Assembly (NCBI RefSeq): GCF_003049735.1
Contig: NZ_PIRM01000001.1
Coordinates: 791,238-855,237, forward strand
Direction of reading: 5' to 3'
Length of the DNA stretch: 64,000 bases
Source: Campylobacter concisus
Lineage (GTDB): Bacteria > Campylobacterota > Campylobacteria > Campylobacterales > Campylobacteraceae
Position 1 is the stretch's first letter; each line of letters opens with the position of its first letter. The notes beneath the pieces were generated by a model. The model did no database searches. It saw only the letters and a program-made list of their open reading frames with translations, and was not told the origin of the DNA. The position numbers and the translations under genes were made by a program. Shown here piece by piece: positions 1-8,758 of this stretch.

Positions 1-4
1 AAAA

Positions 5-271
5 GTGACAAAAGCACAATACGACAAAGCAGCCATAATGCTTAAAAATAAGCTAAAACCAGATGCATTTATCGGCATCTTTGAGAAGCTAAAAAGCATC
101 CATGCTGACGCTGATGAAGCTTACGTTTATGCACTGTTTGAGCTTCAAATGCTTGATAAAGTAAGAGAGGCTATCGAAGGAAGCGACCCAGATGAGTTTA
201 AAGAGATAAAGGTCTTGCTGTTTTTACGAGATAACGGCAAAATGGTGCCTAGCTCGTTATTTTTTAAATGA
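5..271 (+). CDS. small hypothetical protein, possibly 5'-truncated
   Basis: An 88-residue reading frame that opens with GTG only four bases into the window, so the true start may lie outside it. The protein is helical and charged, with no signal peptide or membrane segment, and I do not recognise a family. Its stop overlaps the ATG of the dihydrouridine synthase (ATGA at 268-271), which implies translational coupling in a short operon with that gene and recO. The lysine/alanine-rich N-terminus and the acidic middle resemble TPR-like helical pairs, but this is only an impression. The frame and coupling are seen; the function is unknown. Confidence 0.6.
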   Translation: MTKAQYDKAAIMLKNKLKPDAFIGIFEKLKSIHADADEAYVYALFELQMLDKVREAIEGSDPDEFKEIKVLLFLRDNGKMVPSSLFFK

Positions 272-1191
272 TAGACTTTAGTAAAAAGCCACTTTTCTTA
301 GCACCTCTTGCTGGCTTTTCTGACTTGCCACTAAGAAGCGTAGTTAAGAAATTTGGCTGTGATGTCACTGTTAGCGAAATGATCAGCGCAAATGCCTTGG
401 TCTATGAGAGCAGTGACAAAACTCTTGAAATGCTTAAAAAATCCTCAAACGAAGAGCCATACGTCGTCCAGATAGCTGGTAATGACATAGAAAATATAAA
501 AAAAGCTGTGCAGATCATTAATAAATTTGATGGAATTTATGGGCTCGATCTAAACTGCGGCTGCCCCGTACCAAAGGTCGTTAGACAAGGAGCGGGTTCT
601 GCATTACTAAACGATCTTGACAAACTTCAAAGCATAATCTCAGCTATAAAAAGCGTCTCAAACAAAGAGAGCCTAAGCGTTAAATTTAGACTTGGCTTTA
701 ACGACAAAAATGAAGAAAAGATCGCAAAGGCCTGTGAAGAAGCAGGTGCAAACTATATCGCAGTGCATGGACGTACAAGAGCTGGGGGATACAGAGCAAA
801 GGTTGATTACGAAGCGATCGCTAGAGTAAAGGCGAGCGTAAAAATCCCAGTCGTTGCAAATGGCGATATAAATGCGCAAAATGCAGATGAAATTTTAAAC
901 CTTACAAAGTGTGACGCTCTCATGATCGGTAGAGCAAGTATTGGTAATCCTTGGATATTTCACGAGATAAAGACTAAAACTAGCGTGGATAAAGCGCTAA
1001 AGCAAAAGATCATATTAGCTCACTTTGATGCGATGATCGAGCACTACGGCGAGCACGGACTTTGCATATTTAGAAAACACTTGCATCAGTACAGCAAGGG
1101 CATCGACGGCGCAACAACATTTAGAAATGATATAAATTTTATCAAAGACGTGACAGCGATGAAAGAGCGCATAAGGGAGTTTTTTGCCTAG
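268..1191 (+). CDS. dus: tRNA-dihydrouridine synthase (Dus family)
   Basis: FMN-dependent enzyme that reduces specific uridines in tRNA to dihydrouridine. The 307-residue length fits the family. An N-terminal APLAGFSD segment (about 12-19) forms the start of the TIM barrel, the NCGCP motif (96-100) carries the catalytic Cys99, and HGRTR plus NGDI and MIGRASIGNPW later in the barrel are the FMN phosphate-binding and substrate regions. It is most like DusB. The ATG overlaps the stop of the upstream small gene and the recO ATG follows the TAG directly, so the three genes are probably cotranscribed. The family is certain; which tRNA position it modifies is not shown by the sequence. Confidence 0.93.
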   Translation: MIDFSKKPLFLAPLAGFSDLPLRSVVKKFGCDVTVSEMISANALVYESSDKTLEMLKKSSNEEPYVVQIAGNDIENIKKAVQIINKFDGIYGLDLNCGCPVPKVVRQGAGSALLNDLDKLQSIISAIKSVSNKESLSVKFRLGFNDKNEEKIAKACEEAGANYIAVHGRTRAGGYRAKVDYEAIARVKASVKIPVVANGDINAQNADEILNLTKCDALMIGRASIGNPWIFHEIKTKTSVDKALKQKIILAHFDAMIEHYGEHGLCIFRKHLHQYSKGIDGATTFRNDINFIKDVTAMKERIREFFA

Positions 1192-1806
1192 ATGCAAGGC
1201 TATATCCTGCGCGTGCAAAAGGTCAGAGACGAGGACCTTTTAGTCTTTGTGCTAACGCCAAATTTGCTCGTAAAGTCGTATAGATTTTTTGGCGCACGCC
1301 ACTCAAATATCATGACTGGCTATAAGATCGACTTTGAGCTAGAGCAAGAGGCGAAATTTCTACCAAAGCTTAGAAGCATACTTCACCTTGGCTTTAAATG
1401 GCTGTTAGAGCGAGACAAGCTCATCATTTGGCAGCAGTTCATGCGCCTACTTTATGATCATCTAAAAGAGGTCGAGCAGCTCGATGAAATTTATTTTAAT
1501 GAGCTTGATCGCTGCGCCAAACAGATGCAGCTACAAAATCCAAAACGCCTTATCATCGAAAGTTACGTCAAAATTTTAGAGTATGAAGGTAGGCTTCACA
1601 GCGAGCTTGAGTGTTTTATCTGCGATGAGGAGATAGAAAACGAGCTTTGCCTAACTCGTGGTTTTTTACCCTCTCACAAGCACTGCCTTGATAGGAGCGA
1701 ATTTGACACTAGTAAGATCAAAAATTTGTTTGATACAAAAAGCACGATCGAGCTAAATGACGATGAGATAAACCGACTTTATAAAATTTTACTTGACGGA
1801 CTTTAA
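1192..1806 (+). CDS. recO: DNA repair protein RecO, epsilonproteobacterial type
   Basis: RecO is the mediator that, with RecR, loads RecA onto SSB-coated DNA in the RecFOR pathway. The 204-residue protein has an N-terminal OB-fold-like portion (about 1-75) and a helical C-terminal half with a cysteine cluster (CFIC at about 141-144, a further Cys, then HKHC near 167), which fits the RecO zinc site. It is shorter than the roughly 240-residue E. coli protein, as expected for the Campylobacter form. The ATG immediately follows the dus stop. A weak hairpin with a T-run follows the stop codon. Confidence 0.85.
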   Translation: MQGYILRVQKVRDEDLLVFVLTPNLLVKSYRFFGARHSNIMTGYKIDFELEQEAKFLPKLRSILHLGFKWLLERDKLIIWQQFMRLLYDHLKEVEQLDEIYFNELDRCAKQMQLQNPKRLIIESYVKILEYEGRLHSELECFICDEEIENELCLTRGFLPSHKHCLDRSEFDTSKIKNLFDTKSTIELNDDEINRLYKILLDGL

Positions 1807-1812
1807 GTTATA

Positions 1813-1840
1813 GCTTGCTATTTTAAATAGCTATTTTTTA
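1813..1840 (+). terminator. weak AU-rich hairpin after recO
   Basis: GCTATT (1817-1822) pairs with AATAGC (1826-1831) around a three-base loop, followed by a T-run at 1834-1839. The stem is short and AT-rich, so termination here is only plausible. Confidence 0.4.
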
Positions 1841-2040
1841 ATATTTAAAGCACATGACTATTTTTTTAAGCTTAAATTTTCTAAGTTACAAAATTTTAAC
1901 CAGTGGTTTTTGCACTAAATGCTTTTGTATTTGTTGTATATGACAGTTTTGATTTATGCACAAGTACAAGAATTTCATCTATTCATACATTTTGTATTTA
2001 TTTTGACAAAAGCCAATTAAAATAGAAATATTTATAGATT

Positions 2041-2066
2041 GCTTCTTGGGATTAGTCCCAAAAAGC
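2041..2066 (-). terminator. hairpin downstream of the PP-loop ATPase gene
   Basis: TTGGGA (2046-2051) pairs with TCCCAA (2056-2061) around TTAG. The stem extends outward by GCTT/AAGC across a single C/A mismatch. It lies 11 bases past the minus-strand stop at 2077, but no clear U-run follows on that strand, so it may act as a 3'-end stabiliser rather than a strict intrinsic terminator. Confidence 0.4.
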
Positions 2067-2076
2067 AAGTAAAATT

Positions 2077-2835
2077 TTACTCTTCACTACTGCTATTGAG
2101 AGCAAAAAAAGTATCAGTATGGATATTTTCAAATGCTGCTTTTAGCGAAGTAAAAAGCTTTGGATTTTCTTTTTCTAAAGTCGCTAAAAGCTGTTTGGTT
2201 TCATATCTAGCATGCGGCATCTTTACGTCAAATCTCATTGCAGGGCATGCTTCATCGCCAATGACTCTTAATTCATTTTTGATAGCATTTTCGCGAAGCT
2301 GTCTCTCGCGAATGAAGATAAACGGTCTAATAACCGTGATTCCATTTTTTGCAGTATATTTTGGAGCAAGCGTCCTTAGTGCACCATTATATGTAAAGTT
2401 CATAAAAAAGCTCTCCGCTGCATCGTCTAAATGATGAGCAATCGCGAGTTTATTAAAACCATGCTTTAAGGCGTAAGTATAAAGATAACCTCTTCTCATA
2501 CGAGAAAAGAAACTACAAAAACTAGAATTCTTACGGATTTTCTCTTTTGAAATTTCAAAAATTGAGCTATCTATTACTTCGTGCTCTATTCCGTGCTCAT
2601 TGCAATGCTTTGTAAGATAAGCGTAGTCCTCACCCATGCCGTAGCTTAGTGTTACTGCTTTAAACTCAAATTTTTCAGGTGTAACGTTTTGGATATGCTT
2701 TAGTACGTGAGCTAGTGCGAGGCTATCTTTACCACCGCTAAGACCAAGCAAGATCTTATCTCCGCCCTCTATCATCTTGTATCTGGCATTTGTCTGACCA
2801 ACTTGCCTAAGAAGCCTTTTACTAAGCTCTATCAT
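2077..2835 (-). CDS. TtcA-like PP-loop ATPase, iron-sulfur ligand altered
   Basis: PP-loop ATP pyrophosphatase of the TtcA/TilS superfamily; TtcA itself makes 2-thiocytidine at tRNA position 32. The adenylation motif SGGKDS is at 33-38, HHLDDAAESFF at about 134-144, and the SRMRRG segment at 111-116 is TtcA-like. TtcA binds a 4Fe-4S cluster through three cysteines. Here the first (Cys107) and third (Cys197) are present, but the CxxC partner is Phe110 (codon TTT at 2506-2508). The ATG overlaps the mtnN stop (ATGA), so it is the last gene of the slyD-fabD-mtnN operon. The chemistry may differ from classical TtcA. Confidence 0.78.
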   Translation of the reverse strand: MIELSKRLLRQVGQTNARYKMIEGGDKILLGLSGGKDSLALAHVLKHIQNVTPEKFEFKAVTLSYGMGEDYAYLTKHCNEHGIEHEVIDSSIFEISKEKIRKNSSFCSFFSRMRRGYLYTYALKHGFNKLAIAHHLDDAAESFFMNFTYNGALRTLAPKYTAKNGITVIRPFIFIRERQLRENAIKNELRVIGDEACPAMRFDVKMPHARYETKQLLATLEKENPKLFTSLKAAFENIHTDTFFALNSSSEE

Positions 2836-3515
2836 AAGCTTTCTACCATTTCAAGTATAAATTTTGCACTAACATTTGCTGAATCTTGCAAAAATTTATC
2901 AAAGTCAAACTCTGCTGCATCACCAGCTCCATCGCTGATAGCTCTTAGTATAAAAAATGGCACACCAAGTGTCTCGCAAACTAGTGCAACGCTAGCACCT
3001 TCCATCTCGGTAGCGCTCGCATTAAATATCTTTTTAATCCAAGCTTTCTTTTCATTATCGCAGATAAACTGATCTCCAGTCGCAATAATACCAGCGCTTA
3101 AGCTCATATCTTTTTTATCAGCTATCTTTTTTGCCAGTTCATTTAGTCCTTCATCGCTTTTAACAAATATACTTGTGCCTGGTACATAGCCATAAGGATG
3201 TCCAAAAGCCGTGATATCAAGATCATGTTGCACTAAGCTAGTAGCATAAAGCATATCGCCTATTTTTAAACTCTCATCAAGTGAGCCAGCTACGCCAGTA
3301 AAGAGCAACTTTGAGGCCTTAAATTTTTCTATCATTAAAGTTGCCGTTATGGCTGCATTTACTTTGCCTATCTTTGAATAGGCAATGACTAGCTCTTTTC
3401 CCTTATAGTTTGCTAAGTAAAATTTATTATTTGCATATTGAACAGTTTTATATTCACCAACCATTTCAAGGATCGGTGTTATCTCCTCTTGCATAGCTCC
3501 TAGTATCGCTATCAT
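2832..3515 (-). CDS. mtnN: 5'-methylthioadenosine/S-adenosylhomocysteine nucleosidase
   Basis: Hydrolyses MTA and SAH to adenine plus the thioribose or ribosylhomocysteine. In Campylobacter and Helicobacter it also takes part in futalosine-type menaquinone synthesis and in the AI-2 precursor route. The 227-residue protein has the family landmarks MQEEITP near the N-terminus (catalytic Glu12 region), TEMEGAS (about 170-176) and the catalytic Asp in AISDGAGD (about 195-202). The ATG overlaps the fabD stop by four bases and the stop overlaps the next gene, so the three genes are tightly coupled. Confidence 0.93.
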   Translation of the reverse strand: MIAILGAMQEEITPILEMVGEYKTVQYANNKFYLANYKGKELVIAYSKIGKVNAAITATLMIEKFKASKLLFTGVAGSLDESLKIGDMLYATSLVQHDLDITAFGHPYGYVPGTSIFVKSDEGLNELAKKIADKKDMSLSAGIIATGDQFICDNEKKAWIKKIFNASATEMEGASVALVCETLGVPFFILRAISDGAGDAAEFDFDKFLQDSANVSAKFILEMVESL

Positions 3516-4441
3516 CTCTCCTCCAAAATTTTCACAACTTCTTCAAGACTTGCCATATCAGTAATACTATAAGTTGGCTTTTCAGTAATTTTTTTATTGA
3601 TGCCCTTTAACGTCGCAGCACCAAGCTCGATAAAACAATCAACATTATTTTCATAGTTTTTAATGCTTTGTTTATAGCAAACTGGTTTTATTAGCTGCTC
3701 TTTTAGTAGGACTAGTGCTTCACTTTTATCAGTATAAATTTTAGCATTTACATTTGAGACAACTGGAGAAAATTTGGCAGCCAAAGTACTCTCAAGCTCG
3801 CTTGCTAGTCTAACACTAGCTGGTTCAAGTATCGGACAATGGCTTGCTACTGACATATTTAAAAGCATTGCTCTTTTTGCACCAGCTTCTTTAAATTTTG
3901 CTTCATAGCTAGCAAGATCAGCTCTTACACCAGCGACAACGATTTGTCCATCGCAGTTGTAGTTTGCAGCATAAATTTGTAAACCTTCTTCTCTTGCTTT
4001 TTTACAAATTTCTTCAACCACTTCATCACTAAGTCCAAGAACTACCATCATGCCGGCATCTTTACCAACACAAGCTTCTTGCATAAATTTACCACGTAAA
4101 TTTACAAGCCTAATCGCATCAATAAAATTAAATGCTCCACTAACTGCAAGAGCAGTAAATTCTCCAAGTGAGTGCCCAAGACTAAATTCTGGTTTTTCTT
4201 TAATAAAATTTGAAAAAGCCAAATAAGTCATTAGCGAGTTTAAAACGATAGCTGGCTGAGTGAATTCTGTTTTATCTAACTTATCGTTTTGTGTAAATAA
4301 AAGCTCTTTGTAATCAATGCCAGTGTCATTACAAGCATCATTTAAAAGTAACTTAGCAGTAGAAAAATTTTCGTAAAAGTCTTTTCCCATACCAATACTT
4401 TGCGAGCCTTGGCCCGCAAAAACAAAAGCAAATTTTTTCAT
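3512..4441 (-). CDS. fabD: malonyl-CoA:ACP transacylase
   Basis: Transfers malonate from CoA to acyl carrier protein, the entry step of type II fatty acid synthesis. The 309-residue length is typical. GQGSQ (10-14) forms the oxyanion region, GHSLGE (89-94) holds the nucleophile Ser91, and VASHCP near 200 supplies the catalytic His. The gene sits nine bases after slyD and overlaps mtnN. Nothing unusual is seen in the active site. Confidence 0.95.
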   Translation of the reverse strand: MKKFAFVFAGQGSQSIGMGKDFYENFSTAKLLLNDACNDTGIDYKELLFTQNDKLDKTEFTQPAIVLNSLMTYLAFSNFIKEKPEFSLGHSLGEFTALAVSGAFNFIDAIRLVNLRGKFMQEACVGKDAGMMVVLGLSDEVVEEICKKAREEGLQIYAANYNCDGQIVVAGVRADLASYEAKFKEAGAKRAMLLNMSVASHCPILEPASVRLASELESTLAAKFSPVVSNVNAKIYTDKSEALVLLKEQLIKPVCYKQSIKNYENNVDCFIELGAATLKGINKKITEKPTYSITDMASLEEVVKILEER

Positions 4442-4450
4442 TTTAGCTTC

Positions 4451-5035
4451 TTAGTGATGGTGATGTCCGTGTCCACCGCAACCGCAACCACCATCCTCGT
4501 GTCCGTGTCCATGACCACCGCAGCACTCATGTTCATGCTCATGATCGTGACCACCGCAACCGCAAGTATGAGCCCCAGCTACCATGCCTGTTGCTTTTTC
4601 ATCTTCTGTCGCATCTCTAACTTCTAAAACTTCAACATTAAATAGCAAATCTTTACCAGCATACGGGTGATTAAAATCAACTGTTACTTCGTCATCTTTG
4701 ATCTCTTTAACAATAACACGAACGCTTGAGCCATCCTCATTTTGACCAAAAAGTTCCATTCCTTCATGTAAATCTATACCAGCAAATTGCTCTTTTGGTA
4801 ACGACTGAATGGCTTCGTTATTATATTCACCACAACCCTCTGCTGCCTTTACGCTTATAGTTGCTCTTTCGCCTGATTTTAATTTGCTTACTTCTTCTTC
4901 AAGCTTTTCTATAATATGGCCATGCCCTGTTATAAACGAAATTTGACCACCTTCTTGCATGTTTGACTCTAAAATTTCACCAGTATTAGCATCTTTTAGT
5001 TCGTAAAACATAGTTATAACTTGATCTTTACTCAC
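4451..5035 (-). CDS. slyD: FKBP-type peptidyl-prolyl isomerase SlyD, His/Cys-rich tail
   Basis: Cytoplasmic prolyl isomerase and chaperone that also handles nickel. Residues 1-70 and 125-150 form the FKBP fold, with an inserted IF flap between them (about 70-125, chaperone domain). The last 40 residues are packed with His, Cys and Gly (repeats of HGH and CGCGG, ending in four His), a metal-binding tail consistent with delivery of nickel to hydrogenase or urease. The GTG start at 5035 has a good AAGGAG upstream. A TATAAT promoter lies 40-45 bases upstream, so this is probably the operon head for fabD and mtnN. Confidence 0.93.
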   Translation of the reverse strand: MSKDQVITMFYELKDANTGEILESNMQEGGQISFITGHGHIIEKLEEEVSKLKSGERATISVKAAEGCGEYNNEAIQSLPKEQFAGIDLHEGMELFGQNEDGSSVRVIVKEIKDDEVTVDFNHPYAGKDLLFNVEVLEVRDATEDEKATGMVAGAHTCGCGGHDHEHEHECCGGHGHGHEDGGCGCGGHGHHHH

Positions 5036-5073
5036 AATAATCTCCTTAGATTTGGTTTTTTGATTAATGTGGG

Positions 5074-5079
5074 ATTATA
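5074..5079 (-). promoter_or_regulatory. -10 promoter element for slyD
   Basis: Reads TATAAT on the minus strand, preceded by a T-rich stretch, as is common for Campylobacter sigma-70 promoters. It places a transcription start about 30 bases before the slyD GTG. Confidence 0.6.
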
Positions 5080-5097
5080 TCTAAAAAAGATTAAAAT

Positions 5098-5940
5098 TTA
5101 GTTTCTATTGGGAGAGGCTTTGGCTTCTTTACTATCTGGATAACCGACTTTTAAAGCCTTATAAAATCTATTTGCACTTTGCGTGTCACCTATCTTATCA
5201 AAGCTTATAGCTGTGTGATATAGAAGTTTTGGTGTATAGTCAGCCTTGTCTTCGTTCTGTATGCTTTTTTTATAGTATTGTATAGCTGTACTGTATGATT
5301 TTTGACTGTAAGCAACTTCACCTAAATAATAATTTGTTGCACCAGTTTTATAGCCTTTTTTATTTAAATATTCAAAATATTCAGCTGCTTCTGTGCTATT
5401 GCCAGAATTTAGAAGTTTAATGCCATCAGCCAAAATATCTTTATCGCTTTTTCCACTAAAATTTGAAGTTGGCTTACTTTGTTGTTTTGGATTTGCATTT
5501 TGCTTTGGTTGAGCAGCATTTTTATCCATTATTGCACCTAATTTATTTAAGGCAGCAGTAATATTTTTGTAGTTTTTGTCTTGTATATCTCTAGTTTCAT
5601 CAACATAAGCCTTCAATGATGTCAAACTTACACCAGAATCACTTATGCCACCATTTACCTTCGTCTCTATATCATTTATTCTTTGCTCAAGCTTATTCAT
5701 TCTAGCACTCATGCTCTCAATCAAGCTTTGCAAACCTTGAAGTTGTTCTAAAACATTATTCATATTCTCTTCAATATTTTGAACGCTTCGCTTATTATTT
5801 AAGGTAACTTTTTCATTATCAGTTAGACCATATGGATTCGCACTATCCATATTGCCTGCATCAAAAGCTGAAATCTCTTGGCCAGAGGTAATGGAGATAG
5901 TGGCTCCAATCAGAGCCACTACAATTATTTTTTTATTCAT
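5098..5940 (-). CDS. cpoB: Tol-Pal system coordinator CpoB (YbgF) with TPR repeats
   Basis: Periplasmic partner of Tol-Pal that in E. coli couples outer-membrane constriction to peptidoglycan synthesis. The 280-residue protein has an N-terminal hydrophobic segment (4-20) resembling a signal peptide. A coiled coil follows at about 55-95 (the trimerisation domain of the family). Then comes a Gln/Asn/Lys-rich linker near 145-165, and about three TPR units occupy the last 115 residues (NYYLGEVAYSQKSY, LLYHTAISFDKIG). It lies 17 bases downstream of pal in the same operon. Confidence 0.88.
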   Translation of the reverse strand: MNKKIIVVALIGATISITSGQEISAFDAGNMDSANPYGLTDNEKVTLNNKRSVQNIEENMNNVLEQLQGLQSLIESMSARMNKLEQRINDIETKVNGGISDSGVSLTSLKAYVDETRDIQDKNYKNITAALNKLGAIMDKNAAQPKQNANPKQQSKPTSNFSGKSDKDILADGIKLLNSGNSTEAAEYFEYLNKKGYKTGATNYYLGEVAYSQKSYSTAIQYYKKSIQNEDKADYTPKLLYHTAISFDKIGDTQSANRFYKALKVGYPDSKEAKASPNRN

Positions 5941-5957
5941 TATTATTTAATTATAAA

Positions 5958-6464
5958 TTATGGAAGTACTTTGAAATCTGCACGTCTATTTTGAGCATCG
6001 CAAGCTTTTGTTTTGTCTGTACAAACTGGATTGCTTTCTCCAAAACTAACTACAGCGATTCTATCAGCACTAACGCCATTTCTTACAAGAGCATCTTTAG
6101 CGCTTTTAGCGCGTTTTAAACCAAGAGCATAGTTATACTCATCTGTACCCCACTCATCGCAGTTACCTTCTACTTTTATAGAAAGAGCTTGAGCGTCAGC
6201 TTGGTTGAATACTGATGCATTTGAGCTAACAACGCCTTGTTGATCAGCTTTGATATTAAATTTATCAAAGTCAAAATATACACTTTTAACTTGACTCTCG
6301 ATGTTAGCAATAAGAGCTGCTAATCTATCAGCATCGCTCATGCTACCTGAATTATCTGCAGATTGATTTGAATTTGAATTCATATCAACTTCAGGGTTTT
6401 TTGAGCTACAACCGCTCAACAATAAAGTTGCAACTGCAACACTTGCTAGAACTACTTTTTTCAT
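5958..6464 (-). CDS. pal: peptidoglycan-associated lipoprotein Pal (Omp18)
   Basis: Outer-membrane lipoprotein that anchors the membrane to peptidoglycan. The lipobox LLLSGC ends at Cys19. A Ser/Asn-rich linker follows, and the OmpA-like domain spans about 55-168, with the peptidoglycan-binding stretch NYALGLKRAKSAKDAL and a C-terminal NRRADF. It has its own promoter (TGATATAAT) in the gap after tolB, so it may be expressed above the level of the upstream tol genes. In C. jejuni the orthologue is the 18-kDa antigen. Confidence 0.95.
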   Translation of the reverse strand: MKKVVLASVAVATLLLSGCSSKNPEVDMNSNSNQSADNSGSMSDADRLAALIANIESQVKSVYFDFDKFNIKADQQGVVSSNASVFNQADAQALSIKVEGNCDEWGTDEYNYALGLKRAKSAKDALVRNGVSADRIAVVSFGESNPVCTDKTKACDAQNRRADFKVLP

Positions 6465-6493
6465 TCCTTATCCTTTTTTAGAAATTTGGTCGA

Positions 6494-6499
6494 ATTATA
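6494..6499 (-). promoter_or_regulatory. extended -10 promoter for pal
   Basis: The minus strand reads TGATATAAT, an extended -10, about 30 bases upstream of the pal ATG and inside the 64-base tolB-pal gap. It suggests an internal promoter of the tol operon. Confidence 0.6.
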
Positions 6500-6528
6500 T
6501 CACAAAAATTTTAAATTTTATCAGAATA

Positions 6529-7785
6529 TTACCAATCTATAGATTGAATTTTTCCTACTTTTAAAGGAAACTGAAAACTTCTGTTTTCATTTAGCCTAAC
6601 AACCCCTAATGAACTTTGACCGCCAAGCTCTTTTATGAAGACGACACTTTGCCCATCGCTTGAGAATCTTGGATAGTTATTTTTGCCATTTGCTGTAAGC
6701 TGTCGTATAAAATCCGTTTGAGTTGAAATTAGATATATATTAAAACTACCGCTTGCTTCTCTACTTGAATAAACAACATAATTTTCAAATGTGCTTACAG
6801 AGTTATTATTCTTACCATGAAATACCATTTGTTCAACGCTTCCGCCAGAAATCACAGGAGTTGCAAAAACGTTAGGATAACCAAGCCTATCTGATACAAA
6901 AACTATCTTGCTGTCATTATCAACAAAATTTCCATTTACATCTATACCTGGATAATTGGTAATCTGCGTCAAATTTTTACTATTTGTATTATAGATAAAA
7001 ATATCTGGTTGATCTTTTGGTGCCATGGTTAATAGAATTTTACTTCCATCTTTACTAACATCTGAGGCTATAAGCATGCCAATGCTATCAATTATCTTTG
7101 TTTTTGTACCAGAATTTAGATCATATCTAAATAAAGTTGGCTTATTATTCACATAAGATGTATAGTAAAATTTACTTTGATCAGCTCCAGCCCATTTAGG
7201 AAAAATATTTAGTCCGCCACTTACTATGGTCTTTTGATATGTAAGTGTATAATCTGCAACTATAATAGAGCTTTGGCGAGCTGAAGTATATTTTGAAAGA
7301 ATAATAAATTTTTCCATCCAGCCAACTGGTGGTAAATTTAGCTCGTTTGTTAGCTCAACTATACTTTGATGTGCCAAAAATGGATATTTCGCACCATCTG
7401 GCATATTATAAACTCTCTCATACCTTGTAGTTGCAGTTTTAGCATTGATGAGTTTTACTCTTAAAGTAAGAGGTGAGCCCATAGAACCTTCAAGAGCATA
7501 TCTAAAGATAAGCTCAACACCTTTGTCGCTCATTGTATTTGTAGCTGCTGTTCCATCATAGGTTGAAGGCACGTGATCTTCGATAACCTCAAAGTCTGAG
7601 CTAACTTTCAAGTCACCTAGCATGATCTTAAAGAATTTATCTTTAAAACCCGCATCGCTAACAGCAGTTGTTGCATCTTGCAAAGCTATCTTTGGCAAAG
7701 CAACACCTTGGTTTACAACAGATATGGTCGCATCAGCAGCATAAAGCCCTAGAGCAACGCATAAAAAAAGAAAAATTTTCTTCAT
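6529..7785 (-). CDS. tolB: Tol-Pal system protein TolB
   Basis: Periplasmic beta-propeller protein that binds Pal and TolA. The 418-residue product has a signal peptide (1-17, ending near LYA), an N-terminal alpha/beta domain (about 20-150) and a propeller made of WD40-like PD40 repeats, for example SKDGSKILLTM, VFVSDRLGYPNVF and PRFSSDGQSVVFI. It lies 24 bases after tolA. Placement between tolA and pal is the standard Tol order. Confidence 0.95.
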   Translation of the reverse strand: MKKIFLFLCVALGLYAADATISVVNQGVALPKIALQDATTAVSDAGFKDKFFKIMLGDLKVSSDFEVIEDHVPSTYDGTAATNTMSDKGVELIFRYALEGSMGSPLTLRVKLINAKTATTRYERVYNMPDGAKYPFLAHQSIVELTNELNLPPVGWMEKFIILSKYTSARQSSIIVADYTLTYQKTIVSGGLNIFPKWAGADQSKFYYTSYVNNKPTLFRYDLNSGTKTKIIDSIGMLIASDVSKDGSKILLTMAPKDQPDIFIYNTNSKNLTQITNYPGIDVNGNFVDNDSKIVFVSDRLGYPNVFATPVISGGSVEQMVFHGKNNNSVSTFENYVVYSSREASGSFNIYLISTQTDFIRQLTANGKNNYPRFSSDGQSVVFIKELGGQSSLGVVRLNENRSFQFPLKVGKIQSIDW

Positions 7786-7809
7786 CTCTACTCCATAATT
7801 TTATAAATT

Positions 7810-8757
7810 TTAGTTTATTTTATCTTCTAAATTTAAATTAAAAGTAGTGCTTTTATCTGGATTGAATGGAAATTTCTCCGTTGTAAGTTTTTCTAAGCAC
7901 TCTCTTACTTTTGCATTAAATTCTTCATTATATGATAGCTCTAAAATTTCATAGCTAAAATTTCCGCTCTGATCTATCATAACTTTAACTTTAGCCAAAT
8001 TTGCAGAATCGGCCTTATAGCTTTGCCATCTTCTTTGAATTTGTTTTGTTATCGCCCCCATTAGTGGATCGTAAGTACCAGTAGATTGTGATTTTGGAGC
8101 AGTTGGATTTTGATCTATCTTTAGGCTCTTGATGATGTCGCTAGCCTCTTTTGCAGCTTTTGAGCTAGAAGCCTCGCTTTTTTTGCGGCTTTGTACTTTA
8201 TTCTCAGCCTTTTTTATACCATCATCTTTTTTAAGTTTCGTAGGATCTATGTCACTAAAGAGATCTTTTATATTTGGCTCTTTTGGTTTTGGCTTTTCAA
8301 CTGGCTTTGGTGTAGGTTTAGGCTCAGGTTTTGGCTCTAGCTTAACATCTTCTTTAGGCTCTTCACTTGGTTTTAAAATTTCTGGTTTTGGTTCTGGTTT
8401 TTTAGGCTCAGGTTTTGGTTCCTCTTTTGGAGGAGTTGGTAAGCTTGGCGTAGGTAATGGTTCATCTGGTACAACAGGCTTATTTGTAGTCTCTTGTTTA
8501 TCTTCTTCAGATTCCTTTTTAGGTTCAGGCTTTGTCTCTTTAACTACTTCATCTGCTTGTTTTGGGGCTTTAATGGTTTGATCAACCTCTCTATCAACCA
8601 TAACCACATCCATAATAGCATCTTTATCATCGGTATATTTCTTAGGAGGTTCTACAAAAAATGTAAGCTTTATAAATAAAATAAGTATAATTGTAACGTA
8701 AATACAAAACGCTACAAGAAACGAACTAAGCGTTGGAAATTTAACTTTATTTGACAT
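7810..8757 (-). CDS. tolA: TolA-like energy-transducing protein
   Basis: Inner-membrane protein linking the TolQR motor to TolB/Pal. It has one membrane anchor (about 10-32). A long Pro/Lys/Glu-rich spacer follows (about 55-165, many PKPEPK-type repeats), then a helical stretch and a C-terminal TonB/TolA-type domain of about 85 residues (PLMGAITKQIQRRW onward). The rigid Pro-Lys linker is more TonB-like than the Ala-rich helix of E. coli TolA, but the operon position points to TolA. The stop is one base from the tolR start region. Confidence 0.85.
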   Translation of the reverse strand: MSNKVKFPTLSSFLVAFCIYVTIILILFIKLTFFVEPPKKYTDDKDAIMDVVMVDREVDQTIKAPKQADEVVKETKPEPKKESEEDKQETTNKPVVPDEPLPTPSLPTPPKEEPKPEPKKPEPKPEILKPSEEPKEDVKLEPKPEPKPTPKPVEKPKPKEPNIKDLFSDIDPTKLKKDDGIKKAENKVQSRKKSEASSSKAAKEASDIIKSLKIDQNPTAPKSQSTGTYDPLMGAITKQIQRRWQSYKADSANLAKVKVMIDQSGNFSYEILELSYNEEFNAKVRECLEKLTTEKFPFNPDKSTTFNLNLEDKIN

Positions 8758-8758
8758 C

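Noticed and set aside
2039..2434. 131-residue plus-strand frame
   Set aside because: Antisense to the PP-loop ATPase gene, without promoter or ribosome-binding site.
8129..8679. Plus-strand open frames opposite tolA rich in Gly/Phe or Phe/Arg
   Set aside because: They are antisense to the Pro/Lys-rich tolA spacer, which leaves long open frames by composition; no start signals or family match.
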